DNA of 64,000 nt from Halomonas beimenensis (GTDB taxonomy: Bacteria > Pseudomonadota > Gammaproteobacteria > Pseudomonadales > Halomonadaceae), in NCBI RefSeq assembly GCF_002549795.1, contig NZ_CP021435.1:1364001-1428000 (forward strand), written 5' to 3'. A model generated the notes under the pieces. That model was not told the origin of the DNA. It saw nothing but the letters and a program-made list of their open reading frames with translations, and made no database searches. Of this stretch, positions 36,731-44,989 are shown one piece after another. Position 1 is the first letter of the stretch; each line of letters begins with the position of its first letter. Made by a program: the position numbers and the translations under genes.

Positions 36731-37009
36731 TCAGCTGCGGCTGGTGATTTCCAGCAGGTGATAGCCGAACTGGGTCTTCACCGGGCCATGGACCCGGTTG
36801 AGCTCGCCGGAGAACACGACCTTGTCGAACTCGGGGACCATCTGGCCCGGGCCGAAGCTGCCGAGCTCGCCACCCTGCTGGCCGGAGGGGCACCGGGAAT
36901 GCTCGCGGGCGACCTCGGCGAAGTCGCGGCCGTTCTCGATCTCGGCCTTGAGGGCCTGACACTGGGCTTCGCTGTCGACCAGGATATGACGGGCGGTGGC
37001 CTGGGTCAT
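36731..37009 (-). CDS. ppiC: Parvulin-type peptidyl-prolyl isomerase PpiC
   Basis: This 92-residue protein is a single parvulin domain without a signal peptide: TARHILVDSEAQCQAL at the N-terminus, FAEVAREHSRCPSGQQGGELG in the middle, and FGYHLLEITSRS at the end. It catalyses cis-trans prolyl isomerisation in the cytosol. E. coli PpiC is 93 residues. The ATG at 37009 has GAGGAG upstream. It stands alone between the ABC-2 system and a divergent VOC-family gene. Confidence 0.95.
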   Translation of the reverse strand: MTQATARHILVDSEAQCQALKAEIENGRDFAEVAREHSRCPSGQQGGELGSFGPGQMVPEFDKVVFSGELNRVHGPVKTQFGYHLLEITSRS

Positions 37010-37162
37010 GGGAGTCTCCTCGATGGGGCACGGGGTGCCGATGGTGGGAGGGAAGAGCATAGCATGGCGGCGAGGGGCTGGCTGCGCTTGTCGCGAGTGC
37101 AGGCGACGGGCAGAGCAGGCGGCTAAGCTGAAGCGCAGGCAGGCCAGCGAGCGGAGGCGGCG

Positions 37163-37534
37163 ATGAACGGGAAAGCGGGCTTCCAGGGCGGGCGTAACAT
37201 CGCCCTGAAGGTGCCGCCCCACCAGTACGAGGCGACGGTGGGGTTCTACCGGGATGTGCTGGGCCTCCCCCAGATCGAGGCCGGCCGGCCCTCGATGGTC
37301 TTCGCCTTCGGGGCCAACCAGCTGTGGATCGACCCCGTACCGGGGCTCAGCCAGGCCGAGACCTGGCTCGAGGTGGTCACCGATGACGCCAGTGCCGCGG
37401 CCGAGCGGCTCCAGGCCGCCGGCGTGGTGCGCTGCGACGAGATCGAGCCCTTGCCGGAGGGCTTCGATGCCTTCTGGATCTCCAGCCCCGCCCAGATCAT
37501 CCACCTGGTCTGCCAGGAGCAGGAATCCATGTGA
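37163..37534 (+). CDS. VOC-family (glyoxalase/dioxygenase fold) protein
   Basis: This 123-residue protein has a vicinal-oxygen-chelate fold, with RNIALKVPPHQYEATVGFYRDVLGLP as first betaalphabeta unit, ANQLWIDPVPG and a final IHLVCQEQ. Only some family metal ligands can be guessed: the usual first His position reads N or K here, which may mean it does not bind metal as glyoxalase I does. No substrate can be assigned. It is divergent from ppiC. Confidence 0.75.
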   Translation: MNGKAGFQGGRNIALKVPPHQYEATVGFYRDVLGLPQIEAGRPSMVFAFGANQLWIDPVPGLSQAETWLEVVTDDASAAAERLQAAGVVRCDEIEPLPEGFDAFWISSPAQIIHLVCQEQESM

Positions 37535-37771
37535 GGAGGGCCGCCGCCGAGGGGCGAGGGCAAGACATAGCCTTCGATGCCTCGGTCATCCTCGGAGGCA
37601 CTACCTCCCGCGTCGTCTGGCGCCCCTCCTGCCGATCACCGGCCGCTATCGCCTTGGCCTCGCCGTCCACCGTTCCCCGCGTCATGACGCCCTCCGGGCT
37701 CAGGCGCTCGTGTCTCGCCGCGTCTGTGCCAGGTCGGTGCCTTCCGGGGGTGAGGCGGGGCCACCGCGGAC

Positions 37772-38728
37772 TCATTCATCCAGGCTGGCGCTGGTCCGTT
37801 CGGTCGCCAGGATGACGTCCCGGGTCCTGACGTCCTCCTCGGCGATCTCCTCGGCAAGGAAGTCCAGCAGGGCCCGGACCGAGGGCAGCAGGCAGCGCCG
37901 GGACGGGAAGACGGCATGCAGGATGCCGCCCCGGGGCGCCCAGCCCGGCAGCACGTCGACCAGCCGGCCGGCCTGCAGGTCCCGCCCGGCGACCAGCAGG
38001 GCCAGCTTGACCACGCCCATCCCCGCCAGGGCCGCCTCGTGCAGGGTCTCGGCGCTGTCCGTCACCAGCCGGGGGCGGTGCGGGATCTGGGCGGTGACCC
38101 CGTCCGGACCGACCAGGTCCCAGCGATGCTGCTTGTCGGGCTGCTCGAAGTCCAGGGTGGGGAGTTGGCACAGGTCGGCGGGCGCGCGAGGCCGAGGATG
38201 GTCCTCGAACAGGCTCGGGGCCGCCACCAGCCGCTGGGGGCTGCGCGACAGCACCTTCATGGTCAGGTCGCTGTCCTCGAGGGGCGGGAAGCGGATGCGG
38301 ATCGCCATGTCGAAGCCTTCCTTGACCACGTCCACCCGGCGGCTGGTGGCCTCCACCTGGACATCGACCTTGGGGAACTTCGTCATGAAGCGGACCAGCA
38401 GGGGAGTGATCAGGTAATGCAGCACGCTCGGCGAGCAGCTCAGCCGTACCACGCCCCGGGGCTCGGCGCGATTGCGCTGGATCAGCTCGTCCGCCGCCTC
38501 GGCCTCCACCAGCATCGCCACGCAATGGCGATAGTAGGCCTGGCCGATCTCGGTCACCGAGAAGTGGCGCGTCGAGCGATTCACCAGCCGGGTCTCCAGG
38601 CGCTCCTCCAGCTGGGCGATGCGCCGGCTCAGTTTCGACTTGGGGATGCCCAGGGCACGGCCGGCCGGCGCGAACCCTCCGTGATCCACTACCTGTACGA
38701 AGTAATAGAGGTCGTTGAGGTCCTGCAT
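37772..38728 (-). CDS. LysR-family transcriptional regulator
   Basis: This 318-residue protein has an N-terminal winged HTH (DLYYFVQVVDHGGFAPAGRALGIPKSKLSRRIAQLEERL) written here in its two parts, FVQVVDHGGFAPAGRALG and IPKSKLSRRIAQLE, and a PBP-type effector domain from about residue 90. It is divergently transcribed from the pirin cluster, 122 bp apart, the usual arrangement for a LysR regulator and its target. An inverted repeat CCTATTCATG (38737-38746) with CATTAAATAGG (38789-38799) lies in the shared region. Confidence 0.92.
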   Translation of the reverse strand: MQDLNDLYYFVQVVDHGGFAPAGRALGIPKSKLSRRIAQLEERLETRLVNRSTRHFSVTEIGQAYYRHCVAMLVEAEAADELIQRNRAEPRGVVRLSCSPSVLHYLITPLLVRFMTKFPKVDVQVEATSRRVDVVKEGFDMAIRIRFPPLEDSDLTMKVLSRSPQRLVAAPSLFEDHPRPRAPADLCQLPTLDFEQPDKQHRWDLVGPDGVTAQIPHRPRLVTDSAETLHEAALAGMGVVKLALLVAGRDLQAGRLVDVLPGWAPRGGILHAVFPSRRCLLPSVRALLDFLAEEIAEEDVRTRDVILATERTSASLDE

Positions 38729-38850
38729 TCAATCGTCCTATTCATGCAACGGTCCGTGCCGTATGTGCCGTCTAGTGGGTTTGCCGTTCATTAAATAGGC
38801 TTATTGCCATCGAGGCCACCCGCCTCCCCTCAACACAATGGAGCCTGACG

Positions 38851-39720
38851 ATGAAGAAGATCCAAGCCGTATACGGCGCGCCCCACGGCCATTGGGTCGG
38901 TGACGGCTTCCCCGTGCGTTCCCTGCTCACCTATGACCGCATGGGCGCCGAGCACATCAGCCCCTTCCTGATGCTGGATCATGCCGGCCCCCACACCTTC
39001 AAGCCCGCCAGGCGGCCGCGCGGCGTGGGGCAGCACCTCCACCGCGGCTTCGAGACGGTGACCCTGGTCTACGAAGGAGAGCTCGAGCACCGCGACTCCA
39101 CCGGCAGCGGCGGGACGATCGGCGAGGGGGACGTGCAGTGGATGACCGCCGGAGGCGGCATCATCCACGAGGAGTTCCATTCCCGGGCCTTCACCGAGCG
39201 TGGCGGCCGGCTGGAGATGGTGCAGCTCTGGGTCAACCTGCCGGCCCGGGACAAGGACGCTCCGGCCGCCTACCAGACGCTGCTCGATGCCGACATTCCC
39301 AGCGTGGCGCTGGACGACGAGGCCGGCCGGGTACGCGTGGTGGCGGGACACTATCTTGGACATGAGGGACCGGCCAGCACCTTCACCCCGATCAACATGT
39401 GGGACGTGCGGCTGGCCGCGGGGCGGCATGCCGCGCTGCCGGTGCCGGAGGGTCACACCACCCTGCTGGTGGTCCTGGCGGGCACCGTCCAGGTCAACGG
39501 CGAGACCATCGTGCGCGACGAGGCCGTGGTGAGCTTCGAGCGTCGTGGCGAGGAGGTGCACCTGGAGGCCAACAACGACGCCAAGCTGCTGCTGCTCAGC
39601 GGCGAGCCCATCGAGGAGCCGGTCGTCGGCCACGGGCCCTTCGTGATGAACAGCGTGGAGGAGATCCACCAAGCCTTCGCCGACTTCCAGCGCGGGAAGT
39701 ACGGCGCCCTGAACGCCTAG
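38851..39720 (+). CDS. Pirin-family protein (first copy)
   Basis: This 289-residue bicupin has the pirin N-terminal domain (SPFLMLDHAGPHTF, GVGQHLHRGFETVTLVYEGELEHRD in parts, and VQWMTAGGGIIHEEF) with His ligands for a metal, and a C-terminal cupin. Some pirins show quercetin 2,3-dioxygenase activity, others bind partner proteins; the role here is open. The gene leads a four-gene run with an isochorismatase-like gene, a second pirin and an ABM protein, divergent from a LysR gene. Confidence 0.9.
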   Translation: MKKIQAVYGAPHGHWVGDGFPVRSLLTYDRMGAEHISPFLMLDHAGPHTFKPARRPRGVGQHLHRGFETVTLVYEGELEHRDSTGSGGTIGEGDVQWMTAGGGIIHEEFHSRAFTERGGRLEMVQLWVNLPARDKDAPAAYQTLLDADIPSVALDDEAGRVRVVAGHYLGHEGPASTFTPINMWDVRLAAGRHAALPVPEGHTTLLVVLAGTVQVNGETIVRDEAVVSFERRGEEVHLEANNDAKLLLLSGEPIEEPVVGHGPFVMNSVEEIHQAFADFQRGKYGALNA

Positions 39721-39797
39721 CGGGAGGATATCCGTTGGCGTTCGTCCCCGGCGGCCGAGCCGCCGGGTTTCCCCCCTGATGCAATAGGAGAGTGATC

Positions 39798-40421
39798 ATG
39801 TCCTTCACCTACAATCGCCTCGACAAGGACGACGTGGCCCTGCTGATGGTCGACCATCAGGCCGGCCTGCTGTCCCTGGCCCGCGATTTCAGTGCCGACG
39901 AGTTCAAGAACAACGTTCTGGCGCTGGCGGATATCGCCAAGTTCTTCGAGATTCCCACCATCCTCACTACCAGCTTCGAGACCGGCCCCAACGGCCCGAT
40001 CGTCCCGGAGCTCAAGGAGATGTTCCCCGAGGCGCCGTACCTCGCCCGCCCGGGCCAGATCAATGCCTGGGACAACGAGGACTTCGTCGCCGCCGTCAAG
40101 GCCACCGGCAAGAAGCAGCTGCTGGTCGCCGGCGTGGTCACCGAGGTCTGCGTGAGCTTCCCGGTGCTCTCCGCCCTGGAGGAAGGCTACGAGGTCTTCG
40201 TGGTCACCGACGCCTCCGGCACCTTCAACCAGACCACTCGAGACGCCGCCTGGGATCGCATGTCCCAGGCCGGGGCCCAGCTGATGACCTGGTTCGGCGT
40301 CGGCTGCGAGCTGCACCGTGACTGGCGCAACGACATCGAAGGCTTCGGCGGCCTGCTGGCCGGCCACCTGCCCGCGTACGCCAACCTGATCCAGAGCTAC
40401 AACCAGCAGACTCAGGGCTAA
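39798..40421 (+). CDS. Isochorismatase-family hydrolase (YcaC-like)
   Basis: This 207-residue cysteine hydrolase has catalytic Asp in LLMVDHQAGL, Lys in KATGKKQLLVAG and Cys in GVVTEVCVSFPVLSALE. Length and layout match E. coli YcaC (208), an octameric hydrolase of unknown substrate. The ATG at 39798 has AGGAG seven bases upstream and is preferred over the GTG at 39792. It sits between two pirin genes on the same strand with 77 and 93 bp gaps. Confidence 0.9.
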   Translation: MSFTYNRLDKDDVALLMVDHQAGLLSLARDFSADEFKNNVLALADIAKFFEIPTILTTSFETGPNGPIVPELKEMFPEAPYLARPGQINAWDNEDFVAAVKATGKKQLLVAGVVTEVCVSFPVLSALEEGYEVFVVTDASGTFNQTTRDAAWDRMSQAGAQLMTWFGVGCELHRDWRNDIEGFGGLLAGHLPAYANLIQSYNQQTQG

Positions 40422-40514
40422 GCGCGGCCGGCTCGGCCCCGGGGAAATGGTTTGCATGGCGACATGCATGCCCCCCGGGCCGAGCCCCATTCGTTCCTGA
40501 AGGAAGGATATCCC

Positions 40515-41456
40515 ATGAGCACATTCATCGAAGATCGTGACCTGGCCTCGTCCCGCGACTGTCCCATCGTCGAGGGCAAGCGCCAGATCCAGCACGTGGC
40601 GCCGCGCACCGCCGATGTCGGCGGGATCCCCGTCAACCGGGTGCTGCCTTCCCGCCATCGCCGCCTGGTAGGCGCCTGGTGCTTCCTCGACCATGCCGGG
40701 CCGGCCGTCTTCAAGGGCGATTCCCGCGGCCTGCGCGTGGGTCCTCATCCGCACATCGGCCTGCAGACCTTCACCTGGATGATCGAGGGCGAGGTACTGC
40801 ACCGCGACAGCCTGGGCAACGAGCAGGTGATCCGTCCCGGCCAGGTCAACCTGATGACCGCCGGCCGCGGCATCAGCCACACCGAGGAGTCGGTGCCCGG
40901 CGAGCGCCACCTGCATGCCGCCCAGCTGTGGATCGCCCTGCCCGAGGCCCATCGCGAGACCGAGCCGCGCTTCGATCACTACCCCGACCTGCCGGCCTGG
41001 GAAGCGCAGGGCGTCGCCTTCACCCTGCTCACCGGCGAGTTCGCCGGCCGCAAGGCCCCGACCCTGGCCTTCTCGCCCCTGGTGGGCCTGGATCTCGTCG
41101 CCCGGGAGGCGACCACCCTCGAGCTGTCGCTGCGCGAGGACTTCGAGTACGGCCTGCTGTCCCTGGAGGGCGAGCTGGACATCGAGGGCGAGACCTTCCC
41201 GCCCAACGAGCTGGCCTACCTGGGCCGCGGGCGAGATCGCGTCACCCTGAGCCTGCCCGAAGGCGCCCGGGTCATCCTGGTCGGGGGCGAGCCCCTGGAC
41301 GAGGAGATCCTCATCTGGTGGAACTTCGTCGGCCACAGCAAGGCCGAGATCGCCGAGGCCCAGCGCGACTGGGAGACCGGCAGCGAGCGCTTCGGCCGCA
41401 TTCCCGACTACGACGGGGAGCCCCTGACGCCGCCGCCGCTGCCCTGGAAGGCATAG
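40515..41456 (+). CDS. Pirin-family protein (second copy)
   Basis: This 313-residue bicupin is clearly diverged from the first pirin. Its pirin motifs read GAWCFLDHAGPAVF, VGPHPHIGLQTFTWMIEGEV in parts, and MTAGRGISHTEES, again with the His set for metal. The C-terminus carries an extra WWNFVGHSKAEIAEAQRDWE segment shared by a large pirin subfamily. The ATG at 40515 has AAGGAAGG upstream. Two different pirins flanking one hydrolase suggest a shared catabolic or stress task rather than simple duplication. Confidence 0.9.
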   Translation: MSTFIEDRDLASSRDCPIVEGKRQIQHVAPRTADVGGIPVNRVLPSRHRRLVGAWCFLDHAGPAVFKGDSRGLRVGPHPHIGLQTFTWMIEGEVLHRDSLGNEQVIRPGQVNLMTAGRGISHTEESVPGERHLHAAQLWIALPEAHRETEPRFDHYPDLPAWEAQGVAFTLLTGEFAGRKAPTLAFSPLVGLDLVAREATTLELSLREDFEYGLLSLEGELDIEGETFPPNELAYLGRGRDRVTLSLPEGARVILVGGEPLDEEILIWWNFVGHSKAEIAEAQRDWETGSERFGRIPDYDGEPLTPPPLPWKA

Positions 41457-41493
41457 CGATGGCTCCCGGGATCCCCACGGCAAAGGACAGCAC

Positions 41494-42072
41494 ATGACCG
41501 AGCCCCAAGCCGCGTCACGCCACTCGCAGGAGGGGGGCGTGACCATCCGCATCCATCATCGGGTCCGCCCCGAGGCCCGGGATCGCTACGAGACCTGGCT
41601 GCGCCAGATCATCGAGGCCGCCGGCCGCTACGCCGGCCACCAGGGCGTGCATATCCTGCGGCCCCAGGCGGGGGGGCAGGACTACGAGATTGCCGTGCGC
41701 TTCGCCTCCGAGGCCCAGGCGGAGCGCTGGCGCTCCTCCGACGATCGCCGCGAGCTGATGGACGACATCCGCGACGTCCTTGAGCAGGACGAGGCGGTCG
41801 AGATCCTCTCCGGCATCGATTACTGGTTCACGCCGCCGACCGCCGCCAGCAAGCAGCCCGTGCGCTGGAAGCAGTGGCTGGTCACCACGGGGGTCATCTG
41901 GCCGCTCACTATCCTGGTGCCGCTGCTCTGGCAGCCGGTCTTCTCCGTCCTCCCCTGGCTCGATACCTGGGGGCTGCGCCACGGCATCATCGCCGCCACC
42001 GTGGTGGCCCTGGTGGTCTATGTGGTTATGCCCCGGGTGGTGCGCCTGGTGGCCCACTGGATGTTCGAGTAG
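41494..42072 (+). CDS. Membrane-anchored antibiotic biosynthesis monooxygenase (ABM) domain protein
   Basis: This 192-residue protein has an N-terminal ABM ferredoxin-like fold (VTIRIHHRVRPEARDRYETWLRQI, then YEIAVRFASEAQAERWRSS) followed by two transmembrane helices (WLVTTGVIWPLTILVPLLW and IIAATVVALVVYVVMPRVV). ABM proteins act on quinone-like or polyketide substrates, often without cofactor. Membrane anchoring suggests a lipid-phase substrate. It begins 37 bp after the second pirin gene and is likely in the same transcript. Confidence 0.82.
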   Translation: MTEPQAASRHSQEGGVTIRIHHRVRPEARDRYETWLRQIIEAAGRYAGHQGVHILRPQAGGQDYEIAVRFASEAQAERWRSSDDRRELMDDIRDVLEQDEAVEILSGIDYWFTPPTAASKQPVRWKQWLVTTGVIWPLTILVPLLWQPVFSVLPWLDTWGLRHGIIAATVVALVVYVVMPRVVRLVAHWMFE

Positions 42073-42087
42073 GCCAGCCGGCCGTCC

Positions 42088-42750
42088 TCAGGCGGGGTCG
42101 ATGGTCAGCAGCAGCCGCTGCTGATCGGGCCCCACCGCCGGGCTGCGATGCACCAGCCCCCGCGCCTCGTTGCCCACCCAGCCGCTGCCCTTGAGCAGGG
42201 CCACGTCGCCGGCCTCCAGCCGACGGATGGCGCCTTCCTCGCGCACGATGTCCGGCTTGCCGGGCGTCGGCGCTCCCAGCCCCGCGCGATTCACCGCCGT
42301 CTCGGGCAGCCACTCGCTGCCCGGCCCCAGGTAGGTCGTCACCAGCCGCACCGGCAGGTTGTCGCAATGGAAGCGTGGGCACATGGGGGCGTCCATTCTT
42401 CTTAGCCGCACGCCCACCTCGTCGGTGTCGAATAGGCAGGCCATGGCGTCGGCCAGGGTCACGACGTCCTCCACCAGCGGGCCCGAGGCGCCGGGGCAGT
42501 GCACGCTCTCCAGCAGGGCGGCGCGCAGGCCGTCGTCCGGGGCACCCCGCCAGCTGAACGCCAGCGGGCGCTCGGCCCGGGTCTGGGCCAGGGCCCCGGC
42601 CAGCAGGTCGTGGGGCAGGGGGCGGCGCAGCACGGCGAGATTGATGGCGTCCTCGAAGATGCGCGGCAGCACCTCGATCCCCCCGCCTTCCGCCCAGTGA
42701 GACGTCGTGGCGGTCAGGTCGAAGGTGGGCAGGGCGGCGGTCGGCGACAT
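42088..42750 (-). CDS. DUF1826 protein, likely Zur regulon
   Basis: This 220-residue protein of unknown function has the DUF1826 pattern: CPRFHCDNLPVRLVTTYLGPG, then EWLPE and GDVALLKGSGW near the C-terminus, with several His and Cys that could bind metal. DUF1826 genes are often found beside folE2, COG0523 GTPases and zinc importers under Zur. The ATG at 42750 lies 51 bp from the Zur-type palindrome; an upstream ATG at 42822 falls inside that palindrome and is rejected. It is divergent from folE2. Confidence 0.85.
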   Translation of the reverse strand: MSPTAALPTFDLTATTSHWAEGGGIEVLPRIFEDAINLAVLRRPLPHDLLAGALAQTRAERPLAFSWRGAPDDGLRAALLESVHCPGASGPLVEDVVTLADAMACLFDTDEVGVRLRRMDAPMCPRFHCDNLPVRLVTTYLGPGSEWLPETAVNRAGLGAPTPGKPDIVREEGAIRRLEAGDVALLKGSGWVGNEARGLVHRSPAVGPDQQRLLLTIDPA

Positions 42751-42800
42751 TCCGGCGGTTCCTTGTCGATATCGGATGAGTCCTGGGATTACGCTTGTAT

Positions 42801-42822
42801 ATGATACGTTATAACGTATCAT
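42801..42822. promoter_or_regulatory. Zur-type operator, perfect 22-bp palindrome
   Basis: The palindrome has core ATACGTTATAACGTAT, perfect over all 22 bp, with the GTTATAAC centre seen in gammaproteobacterial Zur sites. It lies between divergent DUF1826 (start 42750) and folE2 (start 42888), so it can repress both when zinc is sufficient. The factor is inferred from site shape plus gene content. Confidence 0.82.
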
Positions 42823-42887
42823 TTTGTGGCGCGACGGCGCCGGATCGCAAGAGCCACTCCCGAAACCACCGACAAGGAACCCGATCG

Positions 42888-43787
42888 ATGAGCGAAGACA
42901 GGCTGGCCGATATCCTGGGCGAAGCGGCCATTGGCGACACTCCGTTGGCCTGGGTCGGCATGGAGGGCATCGACCTGCCGCTGCAGATGGCGGGGCAGTC
43001 CCTGGCCGCGAAGGCCGACGCGGGCGTCAGCCTGGACGACCCCGAGGCCAGGGGCATCCACATGTCGCGGCTCTACCTGGCCCTCGAGCGGCTGGCGGGC
43101 CGGGACCTGACCCTCCCGAGGCTGCGGGAGGTGCTGGCGCACTTTCTCGACAGCCACCACGGGCTCTCGCAGCAGGCCTTCCTCGACCTGAGCGGGGAGG
43201 CGCTGCTGCGCCGGCCCGCCCTGATCAGCCCCCTGGCGGGCTGGAAGGCCTATCCGATGGCCATCCGAACGCGTCTCACCCCCGCGGGCTTCGAGGCGCG
43301 GCTGGCGCTGTCCATCGGCTACTCCTCGACCTGTCCCTGTTCCGCGGCCCTGGCCCGCCAGCTCATCCAGGAGCGCTTCGACCGTGATTTCGCCGAGCAA
43401 GACACCGTCGAGTCCCGGGCCATGCGGGACTGGCTGGGCGGCGAGCAGGGCATCGTCGCCACGCCCCACAGCCAGCGCAGCCAGGCGCATCTGGCGCTGC
43501 TCCTGGCCCCCGACACCGAGACCCTCCCCGTGGCCGAGGTCGTCGACCGGGCGGAAGCGGCCCTGGGCACCGCCCTGCAGACCGCGGTCAAGCGGGTCGA
43601 CGAGCAGGCCTTCGCCCTGGCCAACGGCCAGAACCTGATGTTCTGCGAGGATGCCGCCCGTCGGCTGCATCGCGCCCTGCGCGACCAGCCAGGCATCGAG
43701 GGCTTCTCCCTGCGGGTGGTGCATGCCGAGAGCCTGCATGCCCACGACGCCGTGGCGCGCAGCCAGTGGAACTGGCAGGAGGGCTGA
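42888..43787 (+). CDS. folE2: GTP cyclohydrolase IB (FolE2)
   Basis: This 299-residue metal-flexible enzyme converts GTP to dihydroneopterin triphosphate for folate and queuosine. It replaces zinc-dependent FolE under zinc limitation. Family marks are GIHMSRLYLALERL, the Cys-containing SIGYSSTCPCSAALARQL, TPHSQRSQAHLALLL and the C-terminal QNLMFCEDAARRLHRAL with FSLRVVHAESLHAHDAVA. The ATG at 42888 has AAGGAA upstream, 65 bp past the Zur palindrome. Its stop overlaps the hisI start by one base. Confidence 0.95.
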   Translation: MSEDRLADILGEAAIGDTPLAWVGMEGIDLPLQMAGQSLAAKADAGVSLDDPEARGIHMSRLYLALERLAGRDLTLPRLREVLAHFLDSHHGLSQQAFLDLSGEALLRRPALISPLAGWKAYPMAIRTRLTPAGFEARLALSIGYSSTCPCSAALARQLIQERFDRDFAEQDTVESRAMRDWLGGEQGIVATPHSQRSQAHLALLLAPDTETLPVAEVVDRAEAALGTALQTAVKRVDEQAFALANGQNLMFCEDAARRLHRALRDQPGIEGFSLRVVHAESLHAHDAVARSQWNWQEG

Positions 43788-44200
43788 TGGACATCTGGAG
43801 GCAGCTGGAAGATGCCGAGCGCGGCGAACGCCGGCCGCTCGAGGCGGTGATCGCGGCCATTCCCTGGAACGCCGACGGCCTGATCACCGCCATCGCCCAG
43901 CAGCACGACAGCGGCGAGGTGCTGATGCTCGCCTGGATGAACCGCGAGGCGCTGCGGGAGACCCTGGACACCGGGCGAGTCTGCTACTGGTCGCGCTCGC
44001 GGCAGGCCCTGTGGCGCAAGGGCGAGAGCTCGGGCCATCGGCAGCGACTCATCGAGGCCAGGCTGGATTGCGACGGCGATGCCGTGCTGCTGCGGGTCGA
44101 CCAGCAGGGACCGGCCTGCCATACGGGACGACCCAACTGCTTCTACAACGCCATCCGCGACGATGCGGTGGAGGTCATCACCGCGCCGCTGAGCCCCTGA
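43787..44200 (+). CDS. hisI: Phosphoribosyl-AMP cyclohydrolase paralogue (HisI)
   Basis: This 137-residue enzyme of histidine synthesis has GEVLMLAWMNREAL, GRVCYWSRSRQALWRKGE, the metal-binding LDCDGDAVLLRVDQ and ACHTGRPNCFYN. All three zinc-ligand Cys are kept. It stands outside any his operon, directly after folE2 and under the Zur palindrome. It is therefore probably the zinc-starvation paralogue, with the housekeeping copy elsewhere. HisI paralogues in Zur regulons are known from comparative genomics. Confidence 0.92.
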   Translation: MDIWRQLEDAERGERRPLEAVIAAIPWNADGLITAIAQQHDSGEVLMLAWMNREALRETLDTGRVCYWSRSRQALWRKGESSGHRQRLIEARLDCDGDAVLLRVDQQGPACHTGRPNCFYNAIRDDAVEVITAPLSP

Positions 44201-44237
44201 CGGACCTGCCGCCCGAACGCAATGCCACGGGAGCACG

Positions 44238-44340
44238 ATGCAACTCTTGAATACCCTGACCCGTCGGCGCGAGACGCTGTACACCGAACGGCCGGACCGT
44301 GTGACGTTCCATGTCTGCGGCCCCACGGTCTACAACCAGG
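44238..44340 (+). pseudogene. N-terminal fragment of a cysteinyl-tRNA synthetase paralogue
   Basis: From an ATG with an upstream GGGAG the frame reads MQLLNTLTRRRETLYTERPD and then VTFHVCGPTVYNQAP. This is the start of CysRS up to the first zinc-ligand Cys, where intact proteins continue into the HIGH motif. Similarity ends at about residue 34 and the frame then runs out of phase into luxS. CysRS paralogues are recurrent members of Zur islands beside folE2 and hisI, so this is best read as the remnant of such a gene. Confidence 0.75.
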
Positions 44341-44418
44341 CGCCGCGGGGAGATACCATGCTCGCGCCGGGCACGGCCTGTGCTGCCGTACCCTTCCCCA
44401 TGACCTGCAGGAGCCGAC

Positions 44419-44943
44419 ATGCCCCTACTCGACAGCTTTACCGTGGACCACACCATCATGAGCGCCCCCGCGGTGCGCGTCGCCAAGACCATGCGCTCTC
44501 CCTCGGGCGATACCATCACCGTCTTCGACCTGCGCTTCAACAAGCCCAACGAGGACTTGATGGGCGAAAAGGGGGTTCACACCCTCGAGCACCTGTTTGC
44601 CGGCTTCATGCGCCAGCACCTGAACGGCGATGGCGTCGAGATCATCGATATCTCCCCCATGGGGTGTCGCACCGGCTTCTACATGAGCCTGCTGGGCAGC
44701 CCGAGTGAGCAGAGCGTCGCCGATGCCTGGCAGGCCGCCATGCACGATGTGCTGAACGTCGAGCGCATGGAGGAGATTCCGGAGCTCAACGAGCATCAGT
44801 GCGGCACCTACCGGATGCACTCCCTGGAGGAGGCGCAGGAGATCGCTCGGGGCATCATCGAGCAGGGCATTGGCGTCAATCGTAACGACGACCTGGCCCT
44901 GAGCCCCGAAAAGCTCAAGGCGCTTGGCAACGACCTGGGGTAG
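44419..44943 (+). CDS. luxS: S-ribosylhomocysteine lyase LuxS
   Basis: This 174-residue metalloenzyme cleaves S-ribosylhomocysteine to homocysteine and the AI-2 precursor DPD. The metal site is complete: HTLEH (His54 and His58) and the distal Cys in [12 protein letters not shown]. The catalytic Cys83 is in [10 protein letters not shown]. It is of family length (E. coli 171). AGGAG precedes the ATG by five bases. It sits exactly between two broken zinc-related genes, which suggests arrival by insertion or a deletion on both sides. Confidence 0.96.
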   Translation: MPLLDSFTVDHTIMSAPAVRVAKTMRSPSGDTITVFDLRFNKPNEDLMGEKGVHTLEHLFAGFMRQHLNGDGVEIIDISPMGCRTGFYMSLLGSPSEQSVADAWQAAMHDVLNVERMEEIPELNEHQCGTYRMHSLEEAQEIARGIIEQGIGVNRNDDLALSPEKLKALGNDLG

Positions 44944-44989
44944 GCGTCTCTACTTCCCGCCGTCCTCGACACGCACAGTCGATCATCGC

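Noticed and set aside
37497..37775. 92-codon minus-strand frame between the VOC and LysR genes
   Set aside because: Composition is not protein-like, it overlaps the VOC gene end and shows no recognised motif.
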